Of a DNA stretch of 64,000 bases, positions 48,110 to 56,356 are shown piece after piece. How positions within the stretch are numbered: position 1 is the first letter of the stretch; the number at the start of each line of letters is the position of its first letter. The notes beneath the pieces were generated by a model. The model made no database searches and was not told the DNA's origin. It saw nothing but the letters and a program-made list of their open reading frames with translations. The stretch spans positions 1 to 64,000 of the forward strand of contig CBFHNK010000001.1 in NCBI GenBank assembly GCA_965657195.1, given 5' to 3'. Source of the stretch: TMED14 sp965657195. GTDB taxonomy: Bacteria; Bacteroidota; Bacteroidia; Flavobacteriales; Schleiferiaceae. The position numbers and the translations under genes are program-made.

Positions 48110-50197
48110 ATGCGCCGAATTATTTTATTCACCATAGCTGCGTTAAACGTTTGCCAACTCGCTGCCCAGCAGCGCCCGAACACCGCGCCCAAGGACAGCC
48201 TCATTACCCTCGACGAGACCGTCGTGACGGTAAGCCGCAACGCGACCAACCTGGCGGCGACCTACGTTTCGGTCGATGTCCTTCCGAGCCGTTTGGCGCT
48301 CGACAAACCCAATGGCCGCATTGAGCAAACGCTTCAAATGGCTCCGGGGGTGACCATGCAAGATGGCCAGGCCAACATCCGCGCGGGCAGTGGCTGGTCG
48401 CTGGGCAGCGGGTCCCGCGTGCTGGTGCTGGTCGACGACCTGCCTGCCTTGAGTCCGGACGCCGGCGGCGTGCAGTGGTCTACCATGCCCATGGAAGCCC
48501 TCGACCAAGTCGAAGTGGTTAAGGGCGCGTCGTCGTCGCTCTACGGTTCGTCGGCGCTCAACGGCGTCATTCACCTGCGCACCTGGGAACCTTCGGCCAA
48601 GCCCCGCGTCTTTGTGAGCACCTTGGCGGAATCCTACGGCCAACCTCCCCGACTGGGCCTGCGGTGGTACGACGGTCCGCGCGGCCGCGGAGCCCTGCGC
48701 TTCGCCGCCAGTGGAAGCGATTCCACCGGCCGCCACGGCTGGGTCGTGCACGGCCAGGCCTTTGGCGACCAGGGCTACCAGTACAAGGTCGGCGAAACCA
48801 GCGGGCGCCTGCACGCCAAGTACCGGTTCCGCCCCAATGCCCGCACCGAATGGGGCCTGAACGCGCAGTATATGGACCGCAGCAGCCGGTCCGCTCTGCT
48901 TTGGGAGGATTTTCGCTTCGGATACACGCCACTCGACTCGTCGGCGACCCAGACCGACAGCCGTATTGGCGCCGTGGCCGGCCACCTTATTGTGCGCGGC
49001 GACGGAATCAAGCACACCCTTCGCGTGCGCGCCATGGGCATCGATACCAAGAGTTTTTTGGACAGCAACGACTACTCCAACACGTCCCAGCAGCTGCTCG
49101 GGGAGTACCTCGCCCAAGCCTACCGGGGCCGTTGGGCGGTGACGGCGGGCGTGCAGGGTTCCGCCAGCCAAATGACTTCGCCGCTCTTTTCGGGCGACCA
49201 CCGCAGCGCCAATCTGGGCGGACTCCTTCAAGTGGACTACACCCGAGCCCGCTGGGATGCCCACGTGGGACTGCGCTACGAGGCCTTTCAAATCGACGAC
49301 CTCGAGGTGTACAGCCGGCCCGTGCTGCGTGCCGGAGCGCACCGCGCCTTTGGCCGCGCTACCCACCTGCGCGCCTCGTGGGCCCAGGGATTTCGCTACC
49401 CGTCGATCGCCGAGCTCTACAGTGCCTCGGCGGCAGGAGTTCTGCAGGTTTTTCCGCGGCCAGGACTCAAGCCCGAGCAGGGCTGGACGGCCGAACTCGC
49501 TCTTCGGCAAGCATTTAAAGGGCGTAGCGGCCTCAAGGGTTACGCGGACTTGGCCCTGTTCCGCACCGAGTTTCGCGACATGCTTGAATTCAGCTTTGGC
49601 CAGTGGGCCAACGTGCCCAACGCAGGCTTAGCCAACTTCGGATTTACCTCGCTCAACGTCGGCCCCACCCGCATTCAGGGCCTCGAGGCCACCGCCGTGG
49701 GTGAGGCCAAGCTCGGCCCCGGTCAGCTCCAGGCCATGCTCTCGTACACCTTCGCCCAGCCGATCGCCCTTGAGCCCGAAAAGGTCTATGCCACGGACGC
49801 CGCAGGCTCCGCGCTAACCTACACCTCAACCTCGCTGGACCCGAGCAAAAATGTGCTCAAGTACCGCTACCGCCATGTGGGCAAGGCCGACGTCGCCTAC
49901 ACCTGGCGCCGGGTGACGGCCGCATTCAGCGTTCGCGCCAACAGTTTTATGGAGAACATTGACGGAATTTTCACCTCGCCCTTGGTCTCGATTTACGTGC
50001 CGGGGGTAGCCGATTCGCGCACCTTTACTCAGGGCGGAGACTTTATCACCGACGCCCGTCTGCAGTTCAAGGTCAGCGACCGGTGGACGCTTATAGTGGC
50101 CGCTACCAACCTGAACAACAGGGTAGTAAGTCCGCGCCCAGCACTACTGGCAGAGCCGCGCATGCTGAGTTTTCAAGCCAACTTTTTGCTACATTAG
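48110..50197 (+). CDS. TonB-dependent outer-membrane receptor
   Basis: A 695-residue TonB-dependent transporter with a signal peptide (MRRIILFTIAALNVCQLAA). The plug domain covers about 40-150 (LITLDETVVTVSRNATNLAA, RVLVLVDDLPAL, EVVKGASSSLYGSSALNGVI), followed by a 22-strand barrel ending FQANFLLH. No carboxypeptidase-like N-terminal extension and no SusD partner, so it is more like a siderophore/metal/vitamin receptor than a polysaccharide importer. ATG 48110 is used although the frame is open to 47396, because the signal peptide starts there. It is followed after 5 nt by a lipoprotein gene. Confidence 0.93.
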   Translation: MRRIILFTIAALNVCQLAAQQRPNTAPKDSLITLDETVVTVSRNATNLAATYVSVDVLPSRLALDKPNGRIEQTLQMAPGVTMQDGQANIRAGSGWSLGSGSRVLVLVDDLPALSPDAGGVQWSTMPMEALDQVEVVKGASSSLYGSSALNGVIHLRTWEPSAKPRVFVSTLAESYGQPPRLGLRWYDGPRGRGALRFAASGSDSTGRHGWVVHGQAFGDQGYQYKVGETSGRLHAKYRFRPNARTEWGLNAQYMDRSSRSALLWEDFRFGYTPLDSSATQTDSRIGAVAGHLIVRGDGIKHTLRVRAMGIDTKSFLDSNDYSNTSQQLLGEYLAQAYRGRWAVTAGVQGSASQMTSPLFSGDHRSANLGGLLQVDYTRARWDAHVGLRYEAFQIDDLEVYSRPVLRAGAHRAFGRATHLRASWAQGFRYPSIAELYSASAAGVLQVFPRPGLKPEQGWTAELALRQAFKGRSGLKGYADLALFRTEFRDMLEFSFGQWANVPNAGLANFGFTSLNVGPTRIQGLEATAVGEAKLGPGQLQAMLSYTFAQPIALEPEKVYATDAAGSALTYTSTSLDPSKNVLKYRYRHVGKADVAYTWRRVTAAFSVRANSFMENIDGIFTSPLVSIYVPGVADSRTFTQGGDFITDARLQFKVSDRWTLIVAATNLNNRVVSPRPALLAEPRMLSFQANFLLH

Positions 50198-50202
50198 GCC
50201 TT

Positions 50203-50709
50203 ATGAAAAAACTACTCCTCGTGGCGGTGTCCGCCCTCGCACTTGCTTCATGCAAAAAAGAACCAACCCTAGCCGACAAGCTTGAAGGCACGTGGCTCGT
50301 GAACGACATTACGGCGGCGGGAACTGTCGATTTGACCTCCCTCGGCCTCGGACTGGGCCTTACCCCGATTGTGGCGACTGACCAATCCATTTCGGCCACC
50401 TCGTTGTTCACCATGGTCCAAGAGCCAAATAGCGTGGACTTCGCCATCGACGCACAACTCGAAGTTGCGGCGGGCGCCTTGACCATCCCCTTCCCCTGGC
50501 AGCAGTCGGGCAACGGAACCTGGCTTGCCAAATCCGGCAACGGCGTCGCTCCGGATTCGGTTATTATTACGGCTACCGACGGAACCATTACCCGCTACGA
50601 AGTCCTCAGCATTCTTGAGTCGGCCATTCGCCTGCGCACGACTACTGACATTACGACACCTGCCGAAGGCACGCTCAACCTCGAGTTCAGCTTCGCGAAG
50701 CAGCTCTAG
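50203..50709 (+). CDS. Lipoprotein, lipocalin-like, downstream of the TonB receptor
   Basis: A 168-residue lipoprotein: MKKLLLVAVSALALASCKK ends in a lipobox with Cys18. The body begins LADKLEGTWLVNDITAAG, typical of lipocalin-like lipoproteins of Bacteroidota, and is beta-rich to the end (LNLEFSFAKQL). Probably outer-membrane anchored. It starts 5 nt after the receptor and ends just before a strong terminator, so the two form an operon; a role as an accessory of the receptor is inferred. The frame is open further up but lacks the signal. Confidence 0.82.
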   Translation: MKKLLLVAVSALALASCKKEPTLADKLEGTWLVNDITAAGTVDLTSLGLGLGLTPIVATDQSISATSLFTMVQEPNSVDFAIDAQLEVAAGALTIPFPWQQSGNGTWLAKSGNGVAPDSVIITATDGTITRYEVLSILESAIRLRTTTDITTPAEGTLNLEFSFAKQL

Positions 50710-50744
50710 GAACCTGACTTTCAATTTTCGCCGTCACGGCGCGG

Positions 50745-50774
50745 AACCCAGGCAATTTTTGCCTGGGTTTTTTT
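50745..50774 (+). terminator. Rho-independent terminator after the receptor-lipoprotein operon
   Basis: Perfect 11-bp stem AACCCAGGCAA / TTGCCTGGGTT with a 3-nt TTT loop, followed by a T run. It closes the TonB-receptor operon. Confidence 0.9.
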
Positions 50775-50819
50775 ATGCCCCAATCCGAATTTTGGCACAT
50801 AATTTTCACTATTGAAGGA

Positions 50820-51836
50820 ATGCATTGGACTGAGATTGCCATAATCGTTTTTGGGTTGGGTGTCTTTGGTGTCGAATACCTTTTGCTCCGTTTAAATGGT
50901 AAGTCTGTCAGCGGTCAACAGGTTGCCCTAAACCTTTCGTTGGGGATGATTGAGCGCCTATTTGCTTTGCTTTCGTTCAGCTTTGGGGTATGGTTGTTTG
51001 CAATGTTGATACCCTACCGTATTCTTCCAGAGATTCAACCTTCTTGGCTCAATTTCGCCATCGCCTTTGTGGTGGTTGACCTGTTTTGGTACCTCTACCA
51101 CCGCATTTCGCATCGGGTGAGTATTATTTGGGTGGCCCACCTTGTACACCACCAGCCCGAGGAGTACAACTTCAGCGTCAATTTTGCTAATTCCCCCATT
51201 GGTCAGCTTGTGCGCGTAGTGGTTTATAGTCCGATGATATTATTCGGAATTGACCCTGAATATATGGTTCTAGCTAACGTGATTAACGCCTTTTACCAAG
51301 CACTGCTGCATAGTGAGCTGTGGCCCGCATGGGTTGGTTTAGAGCGTTTTATAGTTACCCCGCGCTTTCATCAAATACACCACTCTTCAGCACGTGCACA
51401 CCTTGACAAAAACTACGGGGGAATTTTCACCATATGGGATCGTTTGTTTGGTAGCTACCACGATGGCCGCGAGCCCGTCACTTATGGATTGACAAAGCCT
51501 ATTGAACAGCGGGATCCGTTCTACGTGAGTTCCTTCTATGCGGCCCGTCTCATTCAAAATTTTCGCGACTATCCATTTCTGAAGGCATTCAGTTTACTCT
51601 TTGCGGGTCCCGAACATCAACCTGCTGAAATGCCAAGAATGTACCATGCTGAGGTGGTTTATCGTCCAATTGTCTTTGTGGTTGGATTCGCTGTATTCCT
51701 CACTGGTTTTGCGCTTACCGGAATTCCTCAGCTTCCCTTTTGGTTATCGTTTTCGATTGCTTTCTCTGGAATCATTCTCGCAAGCGGTATTGTACCTTTG
51801 CCGCCCAGAGCAAAAGCGCAGCGCGCCGAGCTCTAG
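50820..51836 (+). CDS. Sterol desaturase/fatty acid hydroxylase-family membrane protein
   Basis: A 338-residue membrane di-iron protein with several membrane helices and the histidine boxes YHRISHR, HLVHHQPE and HQIHHSSAR in order. Members hydroxylate or desaturate sterols, carotenoids or sphingolipids; the substrate is unknown. The frame is open from 50775, but that ATG lies in the terminator T-tract. I prefer ATG 50820, where TAATTTTC lies upstream. Codon use is visibly AT-richer than neighbours, suggesting transfer. The 3' end carries the promoter of the following tRNA gene. Confidence 0.85.
   Translation: MHWTEIAIIVFGLGVFGVEYLLLRLNGKSVSGQQVALNLSLGMIERLFALLSFSFGVWLFAMLIPYRILPEIQPSWLNFAIAFVVVDLFWYLYHRISHRVSIIWVAHLVHHQPEEYNFSVNFANSPIGQLVRVVVYSPMILFGIDPEYMVLANVINAFYQALLHSELWPAWVGLERFIVTPRFHQIHHSSARAHLDKNYGGIFTIWDRLFGSYHDGREPVTYGLTKPIEQRDPFYVSSFYAARLIQNFRDYPFLKAFSLLFAGPEHQPAEMPRMYHAEVVYRPIVFVVGFAVFLTGFALTGIPQLPFWLSFSIAFSGIILASGIVPLPPRAKAQRAEL
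51793..51800 (+). promoter_or_regulatory. -7 promoter box of tRNA-Arg(CCG), inside the upstream gene
   Basis: TACCTTTG, exact consensus, lies within the last codons of the sterol-desaturase-like gene and 39 nt before the tRNA 5' end. Confidence 0.55.
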
Positions 51837-51839
51837 GAA

Positions 51840-51911
51840 GGCCCTGTAGTACAATGGATAGTATGTGGGTTTCCGGAGCCTAAGATGCAGGTTCGATTCC
51901 TGCCAGGGCCA
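51840..51911 (+). tRNA. tRNA-Arg (anticodon CCG)
   Basis: A 72-nt cloverleaf. The acceptor is GGCCCTG/CAGGGCC, the D stem GTAC/GTAT, the anticodon loop TTCCGGA (anticodon CCG), and the T arm GCAGG-TTCGATT-CCTGC. Discriminator A; CCA is not encoded (CAC follows). It decodes CGG and is followed by a strong terminator. Confidence 0.95.
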
Positions 51912-51922
51912 CACAGGGGATG

Positions 51923-51951
51923 AACCCGCCGCGCGAGCGGCGGGTTTTTTT
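51923..51951 (+). terminator. Rho-independent terminator after tRNA-Arg(CCG)
   Basis: Perfect 10-bp stem AACCCGCCGC / GCGGCGGGTT with GCGA loop, followed by a T run. Confidence 0.9.
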
Positions 51952-51964
51952 GTACCCTAAACGA

Positions 51965-52351
51965 TTAAGCCTCCTTGGCCGATTGGCACTCCTCAAGTGC
52001 CTCTTGGGCCTTTTTGAGCTCGGTTTGAGCCTTCTTTTTGGCGGTTTCGGCCTTTTTAAAAGCGTCGTTGGCTTCTCGTAACTCGTTTTGTAGCTGGTTT
52101 AGTGTACTGCGAAGCTGTTCGGCTTCGTGGCGCCATTTAGCTGCTTCGCTCGCTTTGGCGGCCAAATCTTTGGCGTCTTTAGTTTGGGTCCAAAAACTGT
52201 AGGCCGCATAGAGTACAACCCCCACGACGACCATGATGCGGATTTCTGACTGCCAGGCGCCAATCGCGGGGACAACAAAGCCCAAGGCAAAAAGTAGAAT
52301 GAGAAGGGCTCCGAGCAGCATGAGGCCGCGCTCAATAAGTGATTGGTTCAT
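51965..52351 (-). CDS. Small membrane-anchored coiled-coil protein
   Basis: Not assigned. The 128-residue protein has two membrane segments (about 8-31 and 38-55) and a cytoplasmic or periplasmic coiled coil (about 60-125) rich in Lys/Ala/Glu with heptad-like spacing. It resembles generic LapA/YhcB-like anchors but lacks a specific motif. It lies 9 nt downstream of the CREST-family gene and is probably cotranscribed with it. Confidence 0.7.
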   Translation of the reverse strand: MNQSLIERGLMLLGALLILLFALGFVVPAIGAWQSEIRIMVVVGVVLYAAYSFWTQTKDAKDLAAKASEAAKWRHEAEQLRSTLNQLQNELREANDAFKKAETAKKKAQTELKKAQEALEECQSAKEA

Positions 52352-52360
52352 TGGGTAGAT

Positions 52361-53059
52361 TTATGACTTGGAAGTTAGGGTATTTGCCTGAATTCTCGAG
52401 AAATCCGCCACCATGACGAGGGTAAAGTGCGTGGCGACGGCACCAAAGAGGTGCCACAAAAAATGAGATCCCATGGGGAGCCAGCCTTGGGCGTCGCTGC
52501 CGCGCATGGCGAGGGCGGTTCCGAAGCTAAGAAGCGCCAACGCGAACGGGCGGCGCAGTACCGCATGGCGAAGGACCTGAACCACCATGGGCACGATGAG
52601 CGAAAGCGCCATGAGCAGGTAGCCCACGGTAAGGGCATACTGGGTGTTGAGCAGCCGGTAGCCCAAGGCTTGAGCGCCAAAGCTCGCGGCGAGGGATGCG
52701 GCAGCGGCTTTGACCCCGCCGGTCCAGGCGAGCCAGAACTTCCAGGCGGCAATGACAATCAGCATAAGTATGGGCAGCCAGTCCATTAGGATAAAGAAGG
52801 CGTGAAGGCGAAAGCCGTGGTAAATGGTTCCGCCCACGGCGCCAATCCAGAGAAGAATGAGGGCCTGGCGAATCCAGCGAAGTTCGCGACCCGTTCCGCG
52901 CAGTGCGCGCGACCAGTAAAAGGCAAGGGCCACAAACACGGCGGCTGAAGCCATGTTAAACGGTTCCTGGATGAGGGCGTTGAGGTCGGTTTCGAAGTAA
53001 AGGGTTCCGCCGTCTACGGGGTGCCGGCCGTTGAGGACTTGGAATTCGCTACGGGGCAT
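52361..53059 (-). CDS. Ceramidase-like (CREST superfamily) seven-helix membrane protein
   Basis: A 232-residue protein with about seven membrane helices. The CREST-superfamily metal-site residues are visible: His in GGTIYHGFRLH, Asp in LMDWLPILM, and the C-terminal HxxxH in SHFLWHLFGAVATH. The N-terminal segment FETDLNALIQEPFNMASA fits the alkaline ceramidase branch. Hydrolysis of a lipid amide is therefore plausible; Bacteroidota do make sphingolipids, but the substrate here is not shown. Followed by the coiled-coil gene. Confidence 0.75.
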   Translation of the reverse strand: MPRSEFQVLNGRHPVDGGTLYFETDLNALIQEPFNMASAAVFVALAFYWSRALRGTGRELRWIRQALILLWIGAVGGTIYHGFRLHAFFILMDWLPILMLIVIAAWKFWLAWTGGVKAAAASLAASFGAQALGYRLLNTQYALTVGYLLMALSLIVPMVVQVLRHAVLRRPFALALLSFGTALAMRGSDAQGWLPMGSHFLWHLFGAVATHFTLVMVADFSRIQANTLTSKS

Positions 53060-53136
53060 TAATGGACGGTATTAAATGTCTTTATATGTTGGATTTGGGC
53101 AAAGATTTTGCCCATGTGAAGCAAACACTTAAAGGT

Positions 53137-53907
53137 ATGAACACAAAGAATATGTTATGGTTAGCGGTTGCAGGAATCGCCTTGAGTTCCTGCACCGTAG
53201 TACGCCAAGGAGACGTGGGTGTCAAGCGCACGCTCGGTAAGATTAGCAAGCGCGAGGTTCAGCCTGGGCCACGGCTGTACAATCCGTTTTTGACGACGAT
53301 TATTCAGGTTCCGACCCGAACTACCAACCTCGAGGTCAAGCTCGACTTGCCGTCCAAAGAGGGGTTGAATGTCGGAGCCGAAATTTCGATCCTCTACCAC
53401 ATCGACCAACGCCGTGCGACCGACGTAGTGGGAAGCATTGGCCCCGACTACGAGATGTCCATGATTTTGCCCGTCTTTCGCGCCGCAGCCGCGGACGTGA
53501 CTGCAGGCTTTATGGCCAAGGACATGCACACGGGTAACCGCCTCGGAATCGAGACCGCCATCAAAAAGAGCATGATGGGTCTTCTTGAGGACCGCGGATT
53601 TGTGATTGAGGCCGTCCTGATGAAGAGCATTAAGCTTCCGTCTGGACTGTACCGCGCGATTGAAGAAAAGCTTCAGGCCGAGCAAGAAGCCCAACGCATG
53701 GAATTTGTACTGCAGCGCGAACGCCAAGAGGCCGACCGCCGCATCATCGAAGCCGAGGGTATTCGCGACGCCAACAAGATTATTTCAGAGGGTCTAACCC
53801 CACAAATCATTCAGTACAAGACGATTGAGGCCTACCGTGAGCTGTCGAAGTCGCCGAACACCAAGGTGATTGTGGGCGGAGGCAAGGACTTCATCCTCAA
53901 TCCTTGA
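53137..53907 (+). CDS. Prohibitin/SPFH-domain lipoprotein
   Basis: A 256-residue protein with a lipoprotein signal (MNTKNMLWLAVAGIALSSC, lipobox LSSC). An SPFH/prohibitin domain follows (about 22-190; VVRQGDVGVKRTLGKISKRE, EGLNVGAEISILYHID). A C-terminal helical region (about 185-235, EKLQAEQEAQRMEFVLQRER) is typical of ring-forming prohibitin-like proteins. Probably an oligomeric membrane scaffold. ATG 53137 is chosen to start at the lipoprotein signal; the frame is open to 53062. It overlaps the convergent small gene by 11 nt. Confidence 0.85.
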   Translation: MNTKNMLWLAVAGIALSSCTVVRQGDVGVKRTLGKISKREVQPGPRLYNPFLTTIIQVPTRTTNLEVKLDLPSKEGLNVGAEISILYHIDQRRATDVVGSIGPDYEMSMILPVFRAAAADVTAGFMAKDMHTGNRLGIETAIKKSMMGLLEDRGFVIEAVLMKSIKLPSGLYRAIEEKLQAEQEAQRMEFVLQRERQEADRRIIEAEGIRDANKIISEGLTPQIIQYKTIEAYRELSKSPNTKVIVGGGKDFILNP

Positions 53908-54106
53908 GGTCCCGGCGAGGTTCTTCACGGGCCTCGTCGTACTGCGTGAATTCGCGGGATCCCGCCAACCGCAGGGTCAATAGAAGTAATCCTACGGCAA
54001 GGGCCGAGGCCAGAGTGGCCTCGGCCTTGTCGTTTAGGGTAAAGGCTCCGAAGGTTGCGGCAAGGGCTGCAGCCAAACAGAGCGCGCTCGTCAGTGACAG
54101 CTGCAC
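53897..54106 (-). CDS. Small two-helix membrane protein behind icd
   Basis: A 69-residue protein with two predicted membrane helices (about 4-22 and 30-47) and a charged C-terminal tail (REFTQYDEAREEPRRDLKD). No family recognised. It starts 3 nt after the isocitrate dehydrogenase stop, which supports expression from the same mRNA. Its 3' end overlaps the convergent prohibitin-like gene by 11 nt. Real but unproven. Confidence 0.55.
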   Translation of the reverse strand: MQLSLTSALCLAAALAATFGAFTLNDKAEATLASALAVGLLLLTLRLAGSREFTQYDEAREEPRRDLKD

Positions 54107-54109
54107 GGC

Positions 54110-55546
54110 TTACTGGCCCTGGCCGAGCGAGTAGCTCGGGGTTCCGTCAAAGCGGTACAAGTTCTCGGTCTTGACTACGTCGATTCCGTGGGCTTCGGCG
54201 GCCTCCAAAAGGTTGATGATGCGCTCTTTGGGCAATAAACCGCCGTTGGGGTTCTTGAAGCGGCAGCGCCAGTGGTCGGTGCAAAACGTTTCGGGGAAGC
54301 CGTCAGGCCACACCTTGATTCCGCGGTTCGTAATCATGCTCAGTGCGGCGTCGTCGCAGTTGATGGCTTGGATCAGGGGAGCCAAGGCATCTGCTTCGGT
54401 TCCGTGCCAGTGCACAAAGAGGTCGACGCCCTCCAATTCTTTGGTTTTGGGCGCTTTGCGCTCGTACTTCGGAACCTGAATCTTCGCGTCGCCGCGGTAG
54501 CGCACGGCCTTGAGTTGGCTGGGTTCCTGGCCGAGGTTGGCGATGATGGCGTCGGCAAACTCGCGGGTTCCGACCTTTTCGCGGCTCAGGCCTTCGGTGA
54601 AGATGTCGTAGGTGTGGGTTCCGTCCTCGAGGGTCTTGAGCCACGCGTTGTGCACGCGTTCCGCGACGTCGAACTGACCGAGGTGGTTGAGCATCAGGAT
54701 GGCTCCGTGCAAAAGGCCCGAGGGGTTGGCGACGTTTTGGCCGGCGCGGCGAGGTGCGGAACCGTGGATCGCCTCAAACATCGCGCATTCGCTGCCGATG
54801 TTGGCAGATCCGGCAAGGCCCACACTGCCCGTGATTTGCGCCGCCACGTCTGAAAGTATGTCTCCGTAGAGGTTGGGCATGACAATCACGTCAAAGGCCT
54901 CAGGAGTGTCGGCGAGCTTAGCGGCGCCAATGTCGACAATCCAGTGCTCGTTCTCGATTTCGGGGTATTCGGCCGCGATTTCGTCAAAAACTTGGTGAAA
55001 CAGACCATCAGTCTGCTTCATAATGTTGTCTTTGGTAAAGCAGGTCACCTTTTTGCGGCCCTGGGTGCGGGCGTACTCAAACGCGTAGCGCACAATGTGC
55101 TCGCATCCCGGACGGCTAATCAGCTTGAGGCACTGCACCACCTCGTCGGTTTGCTGGTGCTCGATTCCGGCATACAAATCCTCTTCGTTTTCGCGCACAA
55201 TAACCACATCCATAATGGGATGCTTGGTGGTCACGTAGGGGTGAAGGCTGACGCATGGGCGCACGTTGGCAAACAGTCCAAGGAACTTGCGCGTGCTGAC
55301 ATTCAAGCTCTTGTAGCCACCGCCTTGGGGCGTCGTGATCGGAGCCTTCAAAAACACCTTGTTGCGGCGAATGATTTCCCACGATTCGGGGTGAATTCCG
55401 GCGCTGTTGCCCGAGAGGTAGAGTTTTTCGCCGACTTCGATTTCGTCGATTTCGAGTTGGGCTCCTGCGGCCTTTAGGATGCGCAGGGTGGCGTCCATGA
55501 TTTCGGGTCCGATGCCGTCCCCGTGAGCGACTGTAATGCGTGCCAT
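54110..55546 (-). CDS. icd: NADP-type isocitrate dehydrogenase, long (Thermus-like) form
   Basis: TCA-cycle enzyme converting isocitrate to 2-oxoglutarate. The 478-residue protein has a decarboxylating dehydrogenase core: ITVAHGDGIGPEIMDATLRIL at the N-terminus, the substrate loop SLNVSTRKFLGLFANVRP, DVVIVRENEEDLYAGIEH, and the metal/active-site MPNLYGDILSDVAAQITGSVG with EAIHGSAPRRAGQ. About 140 extra C-terminal residues (from about 340) match the extended Thermus/Bacteroidota subtype. Cofactor preference is inferred. It is transcribed with the small membrane protein behind it. Confidence 0.93.
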   Translation of the reverse strand: MARITVAHGDGIGPEIMDATLRILKAAGAQLEIDEIEVGEKLYLSGNSAGIHPESWEIIRRNKVFLKAPITTPQGGGYKSLNVSTRKFLGLFANVRPCVSLHPYVTTKHPIMDVVIVRENEEDLYAGIEHQQTDEVVQCLKLISRPGCEHIVRYAFEYARTQGRKKVTCFTKDNIMKQTDGLFHQVFDEIAAEYPEIENEHWIVDIGAAKLADTPEAFDVIVMPNLYGDILSDVAAQITGSVGLAGSANIGSECAMFEAIHGSAPRRAGQNVANPSGLLHGAILMLNHLGQFDVAERVHNAWLKTLEDGTHTYDIFTEGLSREKVGTREFADAIIANLGQEPSQLKAVRYRGDAKIQVPKYERKAPKTKELEGVDLFVHWHGTEADALAPLIQAINCDDAALSMITNRGIKVWPDGFPETFCTDHWRCRFKNPNGGLLPKERIINLLEAAEAHGIDVVKTENLYRFDGTPSYSLGQGQ

Positions 55547-55589
55547 ATTCTAAGAATTTGCTACAAAAGTCCGCCTCAGGGGCAGGGGG

Positions 55590-55634
55590 TTTCATTTATG
55601 AATCAATGCGGGGGCATTTGATTTATTAATGAAA
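55590..55634. other. Hairpin between DUF2200 gene and icd
   Basis: Imperfect 17-bp inverted repeat TTTCATTTATGAATCAA / TTGATTTATTAATGAAA (two mismatches), and the stem continues through TGC/GCA around a G-rich loop. It has no clear T tract in the direction of transcription. It could be a weak terminator for DUF2200 or a 5' regulatory element of icd. Confidence 0.5.
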
Positions 55635-55657
55635 AACTAATGGGTAGATTTTCCATC

Positions 55658-56014
55658 CTAAGCCGTCCGCAGCACCTTATCAAGTGCGCGCCCCTTGGCC
55701 AGTTCGTCGATGAGCTTGTCGAGGTAGCGCACTTTTTGCGAGAGCGGATTCTCGATGTCTTCGACGCGCCATCCGCAAATCACACCCTTAATGAGCACGG
55801 CATTGGGGTGTAGGTGCACGGAATCAAAAATTTGCGCAAACGTCCATTTGGCGTCGAGCCATGTCTGGAGGTTTTCTGGCGTGGACTGGGTTAGCCACAA
55901 AATGGCATTGTCGGTGAGGCTTGGATCTACTCCTTTACGCTCGAGTTTGGCTCGGTAGTGCGGGTAGACCGAGGCGAGGGTCATGGCGGCAATGCGTTCG
56001 TCGGTGGTGGGCAT
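55658..56014 (-). CDS. DUF2200-family protein
   Basis: A 118-residue protein with the DUF2200 pattern: RIAAMTLASVYPHYRAKLERKG, AILWLTQSTPENLQTWL and LIKGVICGWRVEDIENPLSQKVRYLDKLIDELAKG. Function unknown; cytoplasmic, sometimes linked to stress or antibiotic tolerance regions without mechanism. It begins 10 nt downstream of the ParE remnant. Confidence 0.85.
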   Translation of the reverse strand: MPTTDERIAAMTLASVYPHYRAKLERKGVDPSLTDNAILWLTQSTPENLQTWLDAKWTFAQIFDSVHLHPNAVLIKGVICGWRVEDIENPLSQKVRYLDKLIDELAKGRALDKVLRTA

Positions 56015-56023
56015 GGGGCTCAG

Positions 56024-56128
56024 CTACATACGCCATTGATCGATATTCATGCTCTGATTGAGTATGCGAACAATGATACGGGATTGATCTTCGTCGGAAG
56101 TGTAGAAGATTCTGTGGGATTTGGGCTA
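56024..56128 (-). pseudogene. C-terminal remnant of a ParE-family toxin
   Basis: Directly behind the ParD-like gene, the minus strand encodes 32 codons (PKSHRIFYTSDEDQSRII, then VRILNQSMNIDQWRM) ending in TAG. They match the last third of ParE/RelE-superfamily toxins, where the KSHRIFY strand and RILHQSMDI-type end are characteristic. A stop codon precedes them and the first about 60 residues of a toxin are missing, so it is a decayed toxin gene. I found this by translation by eye. Confidence 0.7.
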
Positions 56129-56296
56129 TTAATACTTTTTGGTATTGGCCTCCTTGATTTTCTTGAGAACCACTTCAGCATTAAAATCAGCAACCCATCC
56201 ACTCTTTTCGCCACGGATTAAAGCTTGGCGAAGTTCATGGAGCTTTTTTTCGTCGGTTAGGCACGCTTCCAAGGAACGATTTGAGTTTTGAGTCAT
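56129..56296 (-). CDS. ParD-like antitoxin, orphaned
   Basis: A 55-residue protein: MTQNSNRSLEACLTDEKKLH, then ELRQALIRGEKSGWV and ADFNAEVVLKKIKEANTKKY. The LRQALIRGEKSG..DFN pattern is typical of the toxin-binding C-terminal half of ParD/CC2985-type antitoxins; the usual N-terminal ribbon-helix-helix part is largely missing. With the toxin behind it decayed, it may persist as an orphan antitoxin. It is shorter than intact ParD (about 80 residues), so it may itself be truncated. Confidence 0.65.
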   Translation of the reverse strand: MTQNSNRSLEACLTDEKKLHELRQALIRGEKSGWVADFNAEVVLKKIKEANTKKY

Positions 56297-56356
56297 GATG
56301 TTTAAAAGTAATTCAAGAGCATCAATTTATGGATAATTTCTGCCGGGGGCCAAATT

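Noticed and set aside
48143..49510. A 455-codon open frame on the minus strand across the TonB-dependent receptor
   Set aside because: Shadow of the receptor gene, which has a signal peptide, plug and barrel in the plus frame.
55958..56221. Plus-strand 87-codon open frame over the ParD/ParE region
   Set aside because: It has no domain similarity. The minus strand gives recognisable ParD- and ParE-like peptides.
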